In this document: positions 38,701 to 40,190 of the stretch, piece after piece
Layout: every line of letters begins with the position of its first letter
Numbering within the stretch: the first letter of the stretch is position 1
The notes under the pieces: generated by a model
Seen by the model: only the letters and a program-made list of their open reading frames with translations
Told to the model about the DNA's origin: nothing
The model's database searches: none
Position numbers and translations under genes: made by a program
Source: Candidatus Omnitrophota bacterium
GTDB lineage: Bacteria > Omnitrophota > Omnitrophia > Omnitrophales > Aquincolibacteriaceae
Direction of reading: 5' to 3'
DNA length: 40,190 bases
Assembly: GCA_018883425.1 (NCBI GenBank)
Contig: VFQY01000012.1
Span: 1-40,190 of the forward strand

Positions 38701-40190
38701 AAGCGCGACGCGCTGGCAAAATTCTTCGAAAGCCTTAGCCTCGTCCTCCCTGCATTTCCCGGGGATTTCAGTTACACGCATGCCGTCCGCTATCAAATTA
38801 AGAAGCCCTGGGAAATCGCGGAACATTTGAGTTTATTAGGCTATGCTGCCTATCCTGGCCTGGTTCAAAAATTCATCGATCAAGGCTTTATGATGGGTGA
38901 TGAAGAAACGCTGACCGCCGGAGGCAAACAGCTTTATTCCCGGACTCTATGGATTGATCCCGAGAATCCTAACCTGCGTTTCGTTAAACTCCTCGAACTC
39001 ATCGGCCGCGGCTCGAACGCGGTCGAAGGCGTCACGGATGAGCAAGACACAGCGGCCGCCGTTGCGCAAGCCGCTGAACTTGCGGGCGGAGCGAGCCGGG
39101 AACCTGGCCCTCAGATCCTCGCCGTCGAAAATCTCCATGCATGGAAAAACTTGGCTTCTGCGGCCGCCCAAATGGATGAGCGCCGGCGCTCGGAATTACG
39201 CTCAAACCCTCCCGGGGCCTCGTCAGAGAAGAGAACCCCTCAACTTCCCGAGGATGAACTTCGGCACATGCGCTCCAGCCTTAGGCATTACCTCAGGCGT
39301 CAGCTCGGAGAACGCGGCCGTTCGATAGATCCCAAGCGTTACGAATTCATCTCAGACATTCTTCCTTACCGCATCCTGGCTGCCAAGGACGCAGCCGGGA
39401 AAATTCTCGGTTTCGCCTTCGGCAAGAAAGGCAACCGCCACATGCATTGGATCGAGACCCAGGAGGGCGAAGAGCCTGACGGATTCATTTACGAAAAGAA
39501 TGAGCACGGCCTGCGGATCACGACCTACAAAAAGCAAGGAGACAGCCATTATATCGAGGACGTCCTCGTGCTCGGCCGATTTGGAGACACTTACCGTCTC
39601 AAGATCGAGGAATCCGCTGGCCAAACGATGAACCAATCGGTCGAATATCACAACTGGATGCCCAGCTACATGCTGACCGAGCCGAGGGAAGTCAGGGTGC
39701 TTTCCGCCGAGCTTGGGTCGCAGCTATTCGCCGGCATCTCAAAATTTGTTCAGCCACACTCGCGTCTCGTTCTCGCGCCCGGTATGGACCCCGAATCGCG
39801 CATGACATACTGGCCCAGCAGCCAGGGGGGGGACGTTCTCTCCCGTGAGAGAGTCTTCGGCGGGCTGGACCACGAGGGGGTCGATCTGGCGCATCTGCGC
39901 TTCAGAGATGGGAAACAAAAGCTCTTAGGCGCCGGCACCCAGATTCCTTCCCTCGTGAATGAAAGGGGCGTCATCCAATGGACGTTTGAGGACAATGTCC
40001 GCTCAACAGCTATTATTTTGAGCAGCATCACCTTACCTGTAGGTTCAAAAACCTATTTCATTCCAAGAAACCCCGACGACGTCGCGAAGATCACTTTCGG
40101 CCCGAACGGCCAACCTCAGTTTCCTGAAGGAGTCGAATACGACACCGAGAGTATCCAGGGTGAAATATACCGCGTGGCCTTCGTCTACAC
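35752..40190 (+). CDS. Giant secreted multidomain protein (TraB/ChaN-like, methyltransferase-like, M23-like), partial
   Basis: The frame stays open from ATG 35752 to the window edge (at least 1479 codons; I translated it in full). A signal peptide (RTAAFFTALSLLVNTEPVQA) begins it. Residues about 60-400 resemble the TraB/ChaN/PrgY-like fold: IYFIQDAHSSLEAQ, VFEEGYEGP (96-104), KLIGADDLQTY and LVFGGFHKQSLLAVMRRLGF (histidine 384). Residues about 765-930 look like a Rossmann methyltransferase: KILIMPGYGNLPFLFKLLGA, EVVARDLDP, EKFDLIVSPYLFSVTGGL and RRALAPGGKIIITPGS. Residues about 1360 to the edge look like an M23 peptidase start, with LDHEGVDLAHLRF (H1374, D1378, the HxxxD zinc pattern) and AGTQIPSLV. 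The motif RSELR occurs at 496, 690 and 1146 between the domains. Omnitrophota encode such giants; the function is unknown and domain calls are by eye. Confidence 0.85.
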   Translation, partial: MTPQSQPWMRTAAFFTALSLLVNTEPVQASVLQATPAAPAFSIPAELGFLQESFDGPSGKTIYFIQDAHSSLEAQNHIAAIIRRLTEKHAVQTVFEEGYEGPVPTERFFGFIRNAPLRLKVSSFFLDKLRIGGAEFAHINRTREFKLIGADDLQTYRKNIAAYRKASKTAARADEELSQILQELRSLAARRFSQALRDWLEARSRLERRQLDLADFLGRSWKLLEEHGLKNKESENFPFLASLLRPSDKKNPPLDTAEVFREIYALDKKISALLLSSEKDRRLFEALEAFTLLKRLNRLEVSAEEYAAARGVLENISTRETADFIARESSKSVVFSNTWEEALIHASAFYTLAGQRDEAVERTLRNFLKQTGEQEAALVFGGFHKQSLLAVMRRLGFSVRVISPAISSPDPRHEKYYHELMSRGSHPYERALMPALSQAARAARQASLYVETGGGGRPWVLAVLKILLQEPEIPLSQLARMLEKNPRRVLPSTALRSELRNTASYDTAPPREFRISLPVGGKIRIFGFDTQTAVLAEVMSLRQNATRRARSGRLKEPRLETEIRISAPPEILMIEGRDWLDFLETYESRSGTLEAQGHWNKTALRELYETLRLRTEKRFMNKIFRMPQDAKIHLFDLKTRRHAELEILGLQKNPETADLKIIPDSSSMRSNLFRVETLYLPPSVTPSAVRSELRSRETQPEGFPSQDLTEGEKRLIAESETRGSTRETSRRNKIWLFGEVEMQQALFDFKGTASENSVIPPSLYRDKKILIMPGYGNLPFLFKLLGAREVVARDLDPATIAWQKLKNKTARLNHPYWLFLTETSSSMRRTTMRTTWLDTLDTPVQPEESLPGMRFEVSDILQPSQNEEKFDLIVSPYLFSVTGGLETIAECDKALANLRRALAPGGKIIITPGSADDLDDFDPGTALRVYQLSLWIDSKANEGWRVTYSRRQTFHSFFGGRQVPASFAFLSPPDTDQAETIASKRDALAKFFESLSLVLPAFPGDFSYTHAVRYQIKKPWEIAEHLSLLGYAAYPGLVQKFIDQGFMMGDEETLTAGGKQLYSRTLWIDPENPNLRFVKLLELIGRGSNAVEGVTDEQDTAAAVAQAAELAGGASREPGPQILAVENLHAWKNLASAAAQMDERRRSELRSNPPGASSEKRTPQLPEDELRHMRSSLRHYLRRQLGERGRSIDPKRYEFISDILPYRILAAKDAAGKILGFAFGKKGNRHMHWIETQEGEEPDGFIYEKNEHGLRITTYKKQGDSHYIEDVLVLGRFGDTYRLKIEESAGQTMNQSVEYHNWMPSYMLTEPREVRVLSAELGSQLFAGISKFVQPHSRLVLAPGMDPESRMTYWPSSQGGDVLSRERVFGGLDHEGVDLAHLRFRDGKQKLLGAGTQIPSLVNERGVIQWTFEDNVRSTAIILSSITLPVGSKTYFIPRNPDDVAKITFGPNGQPQFPEGVEYDTESIQGEIYRVAFVY

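Overview
The window reads as a chromosomal segment of a Gram-negative (diderm) bacterium. It encodes a TolC-type outer-membrane channel, lipoproteins with lipoboxes, periplasmic and secreted proteins, and clear Shine-Dalgarno (SD) sites. Several genes appear to start with TTG or GTG. The GC-rich, tightly packed mosaic of genes from many bacterial lineages, plus a giant multidomain secreted protein with recurring RSELR linkers, most resembles Candidatus Omnitrophota (OP3). That assignment is an inference: no rRNA or other phylogenetic marker gene lies in the window.

Layout. (1) 1-4752, minus strand: a partial DUF3299-like secreted protein, a LuxR-type regulator, then a tight run DUF1232 - sbtA - sbtB - purK - purE. 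Here a Na+/bicarbonate importer and its PII-like partner sit directly before the bicarbonate-consuming purine enzyme PurK. A NhaR-like LysR regulator (4871-5764) is divergent to this run. (2) 5751-10642, minus: terC - hppA - cstA, an energy/transport group (TerC-type exporter, K+-independent membrane pyrophosphatase, carbon-starvation transporter). (3) 10742-15218, minus: a self-contained efflux operon marR - tolC - lipoprotein adaptor - ABC ATPase - ABC permease with overlapping stop/start codons, a promoter and a probable MarR operator. (4) 15289-18357, minus: membrane fatty-acid desaturase, DUF4197 protein and HemW. (5) 18687-18787: a nested RNA stem structure ending in a U-run, downstream of a 1211-residue secreted protein (18869-22504) that carries three beta-sandwich-like modules, a 125-residue tandem duplication and ten calcium-loop motifs. 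(6) 22814-24609, minus: DUF1338 protein and an M48 lipoprotein protease. (7) 24717-26680, plus: VTT/DedA-like membrane protein, soluble acyl-ACP desaturase and DUF493 protein.

(8) 26595-33908, minus: a long co-directional series transcribed as fbaB - DUF6804 - slyX - rnhA - cvfB - aminotransferase - GHL10 glycoside-hydrolase-like protein - Zn alcohol dehydrogenase - RluA pseudouridine synthase. (9) 34300-35376, plus: an Old Yellow Enzyme. (10) 35752 to the window end, plus: one open frame of more than 1479 codons with a signal peptide, a TraB/ChaN-like N-terminal part, a methyltransferase-like Rossmann domain and, just before the edge, an M23-peptidase-like HxxxD motif.

The most interesting items are the giant protein and its RSELR motif, the sbtAB-purKE gene order, the nested RNA at 18687-18787, the ten-loop calcium-binding protein, and a one-base frameshift in the DUF1232 gene. 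No tRNA, rRNA, CRISPR array or recognisable insertion sequence was seen.
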